From NCBI GenBank assembly GCA_019420545.1, contig JAHZGZ010000228.1, positions 7,303 to 13,914 on the forward strand: a stretch of 6,612 bases of DNA, written 5' to 3'. Every line of letters starts with the position of its first letter. The first letter of the stretch is position 1. The notes beneath the pieces were generated by a model. The model saw only the letters and a list, made by a program, of their open reading frames with translations. It did no database searches and had not been told where the DNA came from. The translations under genes were made by a program, and so were the position numbers. This document shows positions 1-6,612 of this stretch, in pieces. Origin of the DNA: Bacteroidales bacterium (GTDB lineage Bacteria; Bacteroidota; Bacteroidia; Bacteroidales; Muribaculaceae).

Positions 1-2346
1 GACTGGATCACCAAGTACGGACAGGGATATGTCGAAGAACTGCTCACCAACCGCGGATGGGAAACCATGGAGGATCCCGCCACTCCCGGCAAGATGCTCC
101 TCTTCAAGAACGAGGACTTTCAGGACAATCTGATGCGTACCCCCGTCAACCACGATTTCAATATCAATTTCTCGGGAGGCAACGACCGCGGCACTTATTA
201 TCTGAGCCTCGGTTACCTCAAGCAGGACGGTATCGTTATCGGCAACGACTACGACCGCTGGAGCTTTACCGCCAACGGTTCCTACAAGGTGCTCGACAAT
301 GTTACCGTACGCAGTTCGGTCAACTACATCTCACGCAAGTTTGTGGGTCTCAACGAGAACAGCGTAATGGCGCGTGCGTCGCTCATGCCGCCTACCACAC
401 GCCAGTACTATGAGGACGGACGTCCCGCCCCGGGTGAGAATACCGCAACATTCCGTACACGTCTCCACGAGGTGTATTATCAGTCGAAATACAACGCTGT
501 CGACCGTACCAACCTAATGGCGCAGCTCGACTGGGAACCGATCAAAGACCTCCATATCCGTCCGCAGTTCTCCTTTCGCCTCGACAATACAAAGAACCAC
601 CAGTTTGAGCGGGAAAATGAAGTACAGAAATCGCGTATATCCAAGACAGAACGCGATATGAACAAGAGTTACCAGTATGAAATCGTGGCAAACTACAAGA
701 AGACTCTCTGGGACAAGCATAACTTCGATTTCATGGCCGGTTACAACCATACCTATAACGATGGTTTCGATCTGACCCTGCAAGGTTACGGAGGCACATC
801 CGACAAGATCGAGACTATCAACGGTGTGTCGACACTCGATCAGGATGCCACTACATCTTCTCAGTCATATAAGAAAATGAGCAGTTATTTCGGGCGTATC
901 AATTACAACTACGATATGAAGTATCTGCTTTCGGTAAGTGTGCGTTACGACGGTTCTTCGCATTTCGCCGAAAATCATAAGTTTGCCACATTTCCCGGTG
1001 TGTCGTTGGGCTGGAATATCCATCGTGAGCCGTTCTTTGAAAAGCTTACTCCGATCATCAACAACCTGAAGCTGCGTGCCAGCTGGGGTAAGGCCGGCAA
1101 CGACAACCTTTCGCTTGCCAATACACAGGGCAAATATGCTGCCGGATATAACTATGGCGGCTCCGCCGGTATCCTCAATACCACTCTTGCCAACCGCGAT
1201 CTCCTTTGGGAAGAAACCACTTCGGCCGACCTCGGTGTTGATATCGGGCTGTTCAACAACCGCATCTCTCTTCTCGCCGACGTATACCGCAAGGAAACGT
1301 CCAACCGCCTTATCGACGAGAGACTTTGGTCCGAAACCGGCTTCTCGTCAATCAAGGCCAACTACGGCTCGCTTGTCACGAAAGGTATCGAGATCGGCGT
1401 GAACGCCACGGCTATCCAGACCCGTGATTTCTCTTGGGAAATCAATGGCGGTTTCGCATTCTTCCGTACCATCGTCGACAAACTCCCCAACAACGGTGCT
1501 CCGCGCAACCGTATCAACGGCGGTGTCATATTCGACGAAAAGCTTGGCAAATATATCGAGGTTGGCGGTCTTGCCGAGGGTGAGCGTTTCGGCGCACAGT
1601 TCGCTTTCAAGATTGACGGTGTATATGCCACCGACGAAGAGGCGGCAGGCGCTCCATACGACAAAATCGTGCATGCGACCCGCCTCGGTCAGGGTAAGGT
1701 CGGCGGCGACGCCATCTGGCACGACTTCGACAAGAACGGTATCATCGACCAGTACGACATGTATCTCGTGGGCTACATCAACCCCGACAAGATGGGTTCG
1801 TTCAACAACATCTTCCGCTACAAGAACTTCACCCTGCGTTTCATGACCGACTTCTCGGCCGGCAACGTGATCGACAACCGTTACCGCGCTACCGCCAACG
1901 GCAACCTGCGCCATAACACCGCCACTCTCCACGAAATGGCTACCTCGGCTGCATGGCACAAGCAGGGCGATATCGCCACGATTCCGCGCTACGACGTCAA
2001 TGCCGACCTCGGCGACGGCAAGCGCAACCATGTGCGCGGTGCCAACGGTGCCAACTGTCCTTTGGGATTCACCAGCGAGTACGGTACCAACGAGGGCAGT
2101 AACAACTCTCTCTATATCCAGAAAGGCGATTATCTGGCATTCCGTGAACTCTCGCTCAGCTATCTCCTGCGCAACAAGTTCCTCGACAGGCATCATATCG
2201 ATAACGTCACTCTTACAGCTGCGGTCTACAATCTCGGATACCTTACCGCCTATGACGGTCTGACACCTGAAATCGTTGGTGTCGACAAGGGCCAGTATCC
2301 GCGTCCGCGCTCATTCCTCTTTACCCTTAACTTCACCCTGAAATAG
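1..2346 (+). CDS. SusC/RagA-family TonB-dependent outer-membrane transporter, 5' truncated by window edge
   Basis: This is the outer-membrane channel of a SusCD pair, which imports glycan fragments into the periplasm using TonB energy. The frame is open from base 1, so the ATG at 67 is an internal Met and the true start lies upstream. The visible 781 residues cover the beta-barrel. The signal peptide, carboxypeptidase-like regulatory domain, TonB box and most of the plug are off-window (family members usually run about 1000 residues). Family hallmarks seen are the barrel-entry segment around residues 52-78 (FSGGNDRGTYYLSLGYLKQ and the following DGIVIGNDYDR), the late GGD..W.DFDKNGIID segment at about 568-583, which resembles a calcium-binding loop, and the C-terminus YPRPRSFLFTLNF, typical of SusC proteins. 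It is followed after 14 nt by its SusD partner. Third-position GC varies strongly along the gene. Family assignment is firm. The substrate is inferred only from neighbours. Confidence 0.95.
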   Translation, partial: DWITKYGQGYVEELLTNRGWETMEDPATPGKMLLFKNEDFQDNLMRTPVNHDFNINFSGGNDRGTYYLSLGYLKQDGIVIGNDYDRWSFTANGSYKVLDNVTVRSSVNYISRKFVGLNENSVMARASLMPPTTRQYYEDGRPAPGENTATFRTRLHEVYYQSKYNAVDRTNLMAQLDWEPIKDLHIRPQFSFRLDNTKNHQFERENEVQKSRISKTERDMNKSYQYEIVANYKKTLWDKHNFDFMAGYNHTYNDGFDLTLQGYGGTSDKIETINGVSTLDQDATTSSQSYKKMSSYFGRINYNYDMKYLLSVSVRYDGSSHFAENHKFATFPGVSLGWNIHREPFFEKLTPIINNLKLRASWGKAGNDNLSLANTQGKYAAGYNYGGSAGILNTTLANRDLLWEETTSADLGVDIGLFNNRISLLADVYRKETSNRLIDERLWSETGFSSIKANYGSLVTKGIEIGVNATAIQTRDFSWEINGGFAFFRTIVDKLPNNGAPRNRINGGVIFDEKLGKYIEVGGLAEGERFGAQFAFKIDGVYATDEEAAGAPYDKIVHATRLGQGKVGGDAIWHDFDKNGIIDQYDMYLVGYINPDKMGSFNNIFRYKNFTLRFMTDFSAGNVIDNRYRATANGNLRHNTATLHEMATSAAWHKQGDIATIPRYDVNADLGDGKRNHVRGANGANCPLGFTSEYGTNEGSNNSLYIQKGDYLAFRELSLSYLLRNKFLDRHHIDNVTLTAAVYNLGYLTAYDGLTPEIVGVDKGQYPRPRSFLFTLNFTLK

Positions 2347-2360
2347 TAATACGTACCTTT

Positions 2361-3815
2361 ATGAAACTGAAAAACCTTATATACATGGGTTGCCTCGCGT
2401 TTGCGCTCGCTTCCTGTGAGAGTCAGTTGGAAATTGATCCCATTTCGGATATTTCCAATTCCAACTACTGGGATGGCCCCAGTGATGTCGAGGGTTATCT
2501 TACGGGCACTTATGCCAATTTCCGTGGGATGTACGACCGTATAACCTACGGAGAGGATCGTGGCGACGCCCTTCAGCCCGGCTCACGTGGCGGCGTGTCG
2601 CGTGCTCATACCCAGCGTCTCGACAACGAGAACGGCTACGACTGGAAGGTGATATTCACCAATCTCCATCATGTCAACATGATTCTGAAGCATGGAGCGG
2701 CTACCCCGTTCAGCGACCAGAATGCCAAGAACCGTATTCTCGCCCAGGCATATACGATGCGTGCCCACGACTACATGCTGCTGCTACAGATGTGGGGCGA
2801 TGCGCCTATCGTGCTTGAGCCTACAGAGTCATACGACAAGGGCAACAAGCCTGCCCGGCAGTCGAAAGCGGCTGTAATGGCTCAGATAATGTCGGATCTG
2901 AACACCGCCCTCAGCCTTTTCCCCGAAAACAATATCCGCGACAAGTACCGCATTTCTCGCCCGTCGGCGCTTATGCTCAAGGCCGAGGCTCTCGCATGGA
3001 ACTATACTGTGCTAAAGAGCGGCGACAAACAGAATCTCACCGACGCTATCGACTGCCTCAACGAGGTGGAGAATTGCGGAGTGGCGCTCATGGACAATTA
3101 TGCCGAGATCTTCGATGTCGACCACCGTTTGAATTCCGAGATCATCTTCGCCATGTACGTCCGTTTCGGAGAGTACGACAACATGTATGCCTTCAACTTC
3201 ACCGAGTCGGCTGTACAGGGCCAGGTCGGGAATGCTGTAAATAAAGATCTGATACCCTATTCCAACGGTAATATAGCCGCTCCCTACTATGCTCCTTCGG
3301 CAAAGATCAAGTCGGCTTTCATGGGCAATGACAAGCGCCGTTCGGTGTGCTTCATCGAGGGCGTCAATGCGGCCGGAAAGGTACTGTTCACATGTCAGAA
3401 CAAGTTCCGTGGTACTCCTTATACCAAGGACCGCTACTATGACAACGACATTGTGGTATACCGCCTTGCCGATGCTCATCTGCTCAAAGCCGAGCTGCTC
3501 TGCTACCTTGGCGGCTCGAATGTGGCTACAGCCATAACTCTCATGAACAAGACACGCAGCCGCGCCGGTATCGGCGACTACTCCGGTCCTACCGACCAGG
3601 CCTCGGTGCAGCGTGCCATTCTCGACGAGCGCTTCCTCGAACTCTGCTTCGAACTGAAGCGTTGGCCCGACCTGATGAGGGCACATGCAGCAGGTACGAT
3701 CAACGTATATGACGAGGTGCCCAACCTTAACGGCAAGAGCACTCCGCTATACTTCCCTATTACTCTGCAAATGCGCGATTATAACGAAAATCTTGTACAG
3801 ACTGAAGGCTATTAA
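2361..3815 (+). CDS. SusD/RagB-family surface glycan-binding lipoprotein
   Basis: This is the partner lid of the SusC channel. It binds glycan at the cell surface and delivers it to the transporter. The 484-residue product has a lipoprotein signal ending in LASC (lipid-anchored Cys19), followed by ESQLE, an acidic stretch consistent with surface export. SusD landmarks appear in order: the TPR-type helix AQAYTMRAHDYMLLLQMWGD near 128-150, NDKRRSVCF near 325, YRLADAHLLKAELL near 364, the RSRAGIG segment near 398, ERFLELCFELKRWPDLMR near 422-440, and the C-terminal NENLVQTEGY, equivalent to the usual NxxLxQNPGY ending. Length is slightly short for the family (often 500-600). The ATG at 2361 is chosen because it directly precedes the signal peptide. 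The 14-nt gap after the transporter has no Shine-Dalgarno, as is usual in Bacteroidota. Family is certain; the ligand is unknown, and sialylated host glycan is likely from the adjacent sialidase. Confidence 0.96.
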   Translation: MKLKNLIYMGCLAFALASCESQLEIDPISDISNSNYWDGPSDVEGYLTGTYANFRGMYDRITYGEDRGDALQPGSRGGVSRAHTQRLDNENGYDWKVIFTNLHHVNMILKHGAATPFSDQNAKNRILAQAYTMRAHDYMLLLQMWGDAPIVLEPTESYDKGNKPARQSKAAVMAQIMSDLNTALSLFPENNIRDKYRISRPSALMLKAEALAWNYTVLKSGDKQNLTDAIDCLNEVENCGVALMDNYAEIFDVDHRLNSEIIFAMYVRFGEYDNMYAFNFTESAVQGQVGNAVNKDLIPYSNGNIAAPYYAPSAKIKSAFMGNDKRRSVCFIEGVNAAGKVLFTCQNKFRGTPYTKDRYYDNDIVVYRLADAHLLKAELLCYLGGSNVATAITLMNKTRSRAGIGDYSGPTDQASVQRAILDERFLELCFELKRWPDLMRAHAAGTINVYDEVPNLNGKSTPLYFPITLQMRDYNENLVQTEGY

Positions 3816-3817
3816 TC

Positions 3818-4948
3818 ATGAAATCAATCAAATATCTTACTATATTCGGCCTGTTTGGCGCCTCACTGGCTTCATGCTCCGATATTGATCCCGTAATTTC
3901 CGATAAGGAGGTCGTGGTATTGAACCAGTCGCAGCCCTTTGCAAGCAATACCGATAATTATGCAATCTACCGTATTCCTGCCATGGTAATAACCAAGCAC
4001 GACAATGTGCTGGCATTCTGCGAAGGACGTGTCGACGGCCGCGAGGATACGGGTAATATCGATGTTGTGCTACGTCGTTCCGGCGACCGTGGCAACACCT
4101 GGCAGGATCTGTTGGTGGTGTTCGACGAGGGTACCAGTACATGCCACAACCCTTGTCCCATATATCTTCCCGAAAGCAACAGGGTAGTGCTTATAATGAA
4201 CAAAAACTATGGCGACAGCCGTGTGTTCGTCACATATTCCGACAACGAGGGCCAGACATGGGAGAAGCCCCGCGAGATTACCACCCAGGTGCGTCCTGCC
4301 GGAATAAAGCGCTATACCCAGGGACCGTGCCACGGCATTGTAAAGCAACGTGAGCCAAATAAGGGTCGCCTGATCGTTTCGGGCTACCAGTCGGATCCCG
4401 CCGACGGTATGTTCTATGCCAATGCCATATATTCCGACGACAACGGCGAGACATGGCATCATGGCGGAACTGTTCCCACTCCAAAGACCAATGAATCGAC
4501 TGTGTGCGAGCTCAGCGACGGAAGCCTCCTGATGAGCATACGTATGCAGGACGATAATGCTCCCGATTCAGAGCGTTATCGCGGTCATTCGATAAGCCGC
4601 GACGGCGGTATCACATGGAGCCCGGCGGCGTTTGTCAACGAGCTTCCCGACCCCGGTTGCCAGGGCTCGATTTTCACCTATTCATACGGTGGTGGTGAGA
4701 ACGGCAAGAATATCCTTCTTCTCTGTAATCCCGCATGGCAGGAACGCCGCTGGCATAATACCCTGCGCGCCAGCTTCGACGACGGAACCACCTGGACCAA
4801 AGGATTTGATTACACCGGTGAGGAAGTAGGCGGATACAGCGATATTGCCGCCTTCTCCGACGGTGAGATCGCAGTGCTTTCGGAGTACGGGCGTCTGAAT
4901 GTCGGCGGTATCATTTTCCGCAAGTTCAAGCTCGACGACCTGAGATAA
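3818..4948 (+). CDS. nanH: GH33 exo-alpha-sialidase, surface lipoprotein, catalytic domain only
   Basis: The predicted role is hydrolysis of terminal sialic acid from glycoconjugates at the cell surface. The 376-residue product has a signal peptide ending LASC (Cys20), then SDIDP, again acidic. The six-bladed propeller fills the rest. YRIP (51-54) supplies Arg52 of the arginine triad. Asp-boxes lie at 88-95 (SGDRGNTW), 141-148 (SDNEGQTW, with Asn in the Asp position), 206-213, 260-267 and 319-326. By family alignment from memory, Asp77 after EGR71 is the acid/base. Glu226 (NEST) and Tyr340 (GYSDIA) form the nucleophile pair. Arg242 and Arg310 or Arg311 complete the triad, and Glu356 probably braces Arg52. 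All key positions are present, so an active enzyme is expected. There is no N-terminal lectin or jelly-roll domain, unlike many Bacteroides sialidases of over 500 residues. The start lies 2 nt after the SusD stop; GAAGG at 3804-3808 could serve as a weak Shine-Dalgarno. The symbol follows family usage. Substrate linkage, and Neu5Ac versus related acids, cannot be read from the sequence. Confidence 0.95.
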   Translation: MKSIKYLTIFGLFGASLASCSDIDPVISDKEVVVLNQSQPFASNTDNYAIYRIPAMVITKHDNVLAFCEGRVDGREDTGNIDVVLRRSGDRGNTWQDLLVVFDEGTSTCHNPCPIYLPESNRVVLIMNKNYGDSRVFVTYSDNEGQTWEKPREITTQVRPAGIKRYTQGPCHGIVKQREPNKGRLIVSGYQSDPADGMFYANAIYSDDNGETWHHGGTVPTPKTNESTVCELSDGSLLMSIRMQDDNAPDSERYRGHSISRDGGITWSPAAFVNELPDPGCQGSIFTYSYGGGENGKNILLLCNPAWQERRWHNTLRASFDDGTTWTKGFDYTGEEVGGYSDIAAFSDGEIAVLSEYGRLNVGGIIFRKFKLDDLR

Positions 4949-4976
4949 TGACTTTATGCTCTAACTTTTTAAACAG
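4949..4976 (+). other. 28-nt gap between the sialidase and PKD-LamG genes, with a bridging mini-ORF
   Basis: This AT-rich gap (CTAACTTTTTAAACAG just before the ATG) has no hairpin and no Shine-Dalgarno. An ATG at 4948-4950 overlaps the sialidase stop as TAATG and opens a 10-codon frame (MTLCSNFLNR). That frame ends in a TGA at 4978-4980, overlapping the next start as ATGA. The geometry is directly visible; whether it is translated is unknown. TAACTTTT resembles the -7 element TAnnTTTG but lacks the final G and an upstream TTTG. Confidence 0.4.
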
Positions 4977-6596
4977 ATGAAGATGAATTACAGATCATAT
5001 ATACTGGGCGTGGGAGCGTTGCTCGTTTTGGCAGCTTGCGAGGACGACGATAAGATCGCTCCTCTTGACGCCAACATGAAATGTGACCGTACTGAAGTAG
5101 CCGCAGGTGAAAAAGTATGCTTCATGGATCAGTCAACGGGCAATCCCGCCCGCTGGGACTGGACGTTTGAAGGCGGTGAGCCGGCCACGTCACAGCTTTT
5201 CTCTCCGGAGGTCACCTATAGTGTTCCAGGCACGTACTCCGTAACCTTGCGTGTAGGACGTGGCGACAATAATTCCGAAAAAGTATTTTCGAGTCTGATT
5301 ACAGTAGCTTATCCCGATGAGATGACCGCCGACTTTGAGGCTGACAAGCTTAACGCCTACAATACCGACGACGTTACCTTTACCGACCTCTCGACCGGTT
5401 TCCCGAATTCATGGGACTGGACTTTCACCACTGCCGACGGCAAGACTGTCAAGTCTAACCAGCAGAATCCCGTGCTTAAATTCGAGCCCGGTGTATACAC
5501 CGTCACTCTTGCCGTAAGCAGTCCTGCCGCCAACGCAACAGTTACCAAGACCGATTATCTCAATGTAATCGATCACGATGCCGTTGCCGCTGAGTTCGGA
5601 GTTACAACCACAAGAATGATCATTGCCGGTGAGACCGTTACCTTCGAGGATAAGACTATGGGCCGTCCCGAGCAGTGGAACTGGACATTCGAGGGTGCCG
5701 ATACACCTACCTCTACCGAACGCAACCCGACTGTACGTTACTCTACCGCAGGACGTTATAAAGTCACTCTCCGTGCTAATAACGAGATCAACAGCTCTAC
5801 CGTCGAGAAAGATGCCTACATCATGGTTCTCCCGTCGGCCGGTCTCAATATGTGGTTCCCGTTCAACGGTTCGCTCGACGACATGGGCCCGAACAAGAAT
5901 ATCCTTATGAGGGAACACTCTTCCGATCCTTCGAAATGGGCTATCAGCCTTACTGAACCTTCACGTCATGATGGCGATTTCGCGGTAAGACTTGCCGGTG
6001 TCTGCAAGACCAATACCGATGATTATGCCGTACTGGAGATCTCCAATCCGGATCTTCTTCCCGGCGGCATGCAGCCTCTCACTTTCGTGATATGGATACG
6101 GGCCGACAAATCTCTCGGCTCCCGACTGGGCCTTTTCCAGCGCGGACGTCCGGCCAACGGTATCGATGGAACTAACGCACAGAGTCAGTCGTGGGCACGT
6201 CTGAATTCCACAGCTTCGGCTTCCGAAGGATATGCCAGATGGTATGTCAATACTACCGGACAGGGCACGTATTGCGCTGCTAACACTACCGAAAAGAGCC
6301 TTCTTGACGATCAGTGGCACTGCCTGGTATTTGTAAAGGAATTTGATGGTGGCAACTGCGTGACCAAAATTTATGTCGATGGCCAATTAGGTGCTACTTC
6401 AGCTTCGCAACAGGCAAAAGATACGTATAAGGATCCGTTCTTTATCGGTTGTACAACCCAGGTAACCAAGGCTAAGCCTGATGTTACACATCCTCAGATC
6501 AATGTACCGTTCATCGGTCTTATTGACGACGTGATGATGTACGATTACACATTCACAGCCGATGAGGTTAAGAAACTGTACGATATAATGAAGTAA
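4977..6596 (+). CDS. Lipoprotein with three PKD domains and a C-terminal LamG/concanavalin A-like domain; candidate surface glycan-binding protein
   Basis: The 539-residue product has a signal peptide ending LAAC (Cys21), followed by EDDDK, a very acidic surface-export-like stretch. Three Ig-like PKD domains follow at about 31-111, 117-198 and 203-285. Each carries W-D/N-W-T-F (at 60, 146 and 234), and PKD1 and PKD3 share WTFEG. PG.Y.VTL (84-91, 171-178) or AGRYKVTL (258-265) marks a late strand. The remainder, about 289-539, is a LamG-like jelly roll: it opens with WFPFNGSLDD (293-302), has the hallmark QWH at 446-448 and YVDG at 466-469, and ends with GLIDDVMMYDYTFTADEV. No catalytic motif is recognised. 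Cys36 and Cys48 in PKD1 sit on neighbouring strands and could pair; the LamG part holds five cysteines. It lies 28 nt after the sialidase. A role as a stalked binding protein for the sialidase's glycan is inference; an adhesin is an alternative. An in-frame ATG at 4983 is another possible start. Confidence 0.88.
   Translation: MKMNYRSYILGVGALLVLAACEDDDKIAPLDANMKCDRTEVAAGEKVCFMDQSTGNPARWDWTFEGGEPATSQLFSPEVTYSVPGTYSVTLRVGRGDNNSEKVFSSLITVAYPDEMTADFEADKLNAYNTDDVTFTDLSTGFPNSWDWTFTTADGKTVKSNQQNPVLKFEPGVYTVTLAVSSPAANATVTKTDYLNVIDHDAVAAEFGVTTTRMIIAGETVTFEDKTMGRPEQWNWTFEGADTPTSTERNPTVRYSTAGRYKVTLRANNEINSSTVEKDAYIMVLPSAGLNMWFPFNGSLDDMGPNKNILMREHSSDPSKWAISLTEPSRHDGDFAVRLAGVCKTNTDDYAVLEISNPDLLPGGMQPLTFVIWIRADKSLGSRLGLFQRGRPANGIDGTNAQSQSWARLNSTASASEGYARWYVNTTGQGTYCAANTTEKSLLDDQWHCLVFVKEFDGGNCVTKIYVDGQLGATSASQQAKDTYKDPFFIGCTTQVTKAKPDVTHPQINVPFIGLIDDVMMYDYTFTADEVKKLYDIMK
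5067..5834 (+). repeat. Three tandem PKD-domain coding repeats
   Basis: The PKD domains are visible as a protein-level tandem repeat with a period of 86 then 88 residues, measured between the W-D/N-W-T-F motifs. At the DNA level the core TGGGACTGGAC is identical at 5154-5164 and 5412-5422, and has one mismatch at 5676-5686. Outside this core the copies have diverged widely, so this is an old duplication or domain assembly rather than a recent expansion. Confidence 0.8.
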
Positions 6597-6612
6597 TATG
6601 TCTATATCTGCG
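6597..6612 (+). other. Window tail after the PKD-LamG stop; possible next start codon
   Basis: Only 16 bases follow the stop. An ATG at 6598-6600 lies 1 nt after the TAA and stays open to the window end (MSISA). Spacing this short matches the 2-nt gap before the sialidase, so it could start a further PUL gene, but five codons cannot establish that. There is no room for a terminator to be seen. Confidence 0.2.

Larger units (their letters stand above)
1..6596 (+). other. Probable single operon: SusC-like, SusD-like, sialidase, PKD3-LamG (PUL segment)
   Basis: All four genes are on one strand with gaps of 14, 2 and 28 nt. None of the gaps holds an inverted repeat with a T-run or a convincing Bacteroidota promoter (TTTG with TAnnTTTG). 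The order transporter, surface lipoprotein, enzyme, accessory binding lipoprotein is the normal logic of a PUL. No SusE/SusF homologue, sigma/anti-sigma pair or hybrid two-component regulator is present in this window, so control must come from outside it. Confidence 0.8.

Noticed and set aside
67..69. ATG at 67 as the start of the SusC-like gene
   Set aside because: The same frame is open to base 1 and encodes plausible SusC sequence upstream of it. No signal peptide follows the ATG.
57..413. Plus-strand alternative frame of 118 codons near the window start
   Set aside because: It overlaps the SusC-like frame, which has clear family motifs across the same bases. The alternative product is Arg/Gln-rich, as expected of an out-of-frame shadow.
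1348..2196. Long minus-strand open frame (282 codons) inside the susC-like gene
   Set aside because: It lies wholly antisense to a firmly identified coding region, coincides with the block of highest third-position GC (which depletes antisense stops), and its translation shows no recognisable domain.
3012..3686. Minus-strand open frame of 224 codons inside the susD-like gene
   Set aside because: It is antisense to conserved SusD sequence, has no family resemblance, and is explained by the codon use of the + strand gene.
2405..3925. Similar segments after the lipobox of SusD (EIDPISD) and the sialidase (DIDPVISD), sharing ATTGATCCC
   Set aside because: The shared stretch is about nine bases. 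Similar acidic segments after the lipobox cysteine are common in Bacteroidota lipoproteins, so chance or a common export constraint suffices.
4962..4970. TAACTTTTT as a promoter -7 element for the PKD-LamG gene
   Set aside because: It lacks the final G of TAnnTTTG, has no TTTG at the right distance upstream, and would leave almost no leader before the ATG at 4977.
6598..6612. Start of a fifth gene (ATG TCT ATA TCT GCG)
   Set aside because: The spacing is attractive, but five codons give no signal peptide or motif to support a gene call. It is listed only as a window tail.

Overview
The window looks like part of a glycan-foraging locus (polysaccharide utilization locus, PUL) from a Bacteroidota bacterium, most likely a gut-type Bacteroidales. 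Three things point there. A SusC/SusD pair is diagnostic of the phylum. All three complete products are lipoproteins with acidic residues straight after the lipobox cysteine, the Bacteroidota surface-export pattern. The translation starts mostly lack Shine-Dalgarno sequences. Base composition is near half GC, higher than typical Bacteroides and compatible with Muribaculaceae-like genomes, but sequence alone does not fix the family.

Layout, all on the + strand and tightly packed: (1) positions 1-2346 are the C-terminal 781 codons of a SusC/RagA-type TonB-dependent outer-membrane transporter whose 5' end lies before the window; (2) 2361-3815 is a complete SusD/RagB-type surface glycan-binding lipoprotein; (3) 3818-4948 is a complete, compact GH33 exo-sialidase lipoprotein with five Asp-boxes and a recognisable full active site; (4) 4977-6596 is a lipoprotein with three tandem PKD domains and a C-terminal LamG/concanavalin A-like domain. 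The gaps are 14, 2 and 28 nt. I see no terminator hairpin or promoter in any of them, so the four genes probably form one transcript. No stretch of 300 bases lacks a gene. No RNA gene, mobile element or CRISPR array was found.

Proposed working model (inference): the sialidase releases terminal sialic acid from host sialoglycans at the cell surface. SusD and the PKD-LamG protein hold the glycan, and the SusC/SusD complex imports the product. The sialidase has no binding module of its own, and the next gene is essentially a binding module on a stalk, so the two may be a catalytic and binding pair working in trans. No nan catabolic genes, other glycosidases or regulator lie in this window; they would have to be elsewhere.

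Points for a second look are the PKD3-LamG protein in the SusE/F-like position, a 10-codon mini-ORF that exactly bridges the sialidase stop and the PKD-LamG start, and a strong shift in third-position GC inside the susC-like gene.
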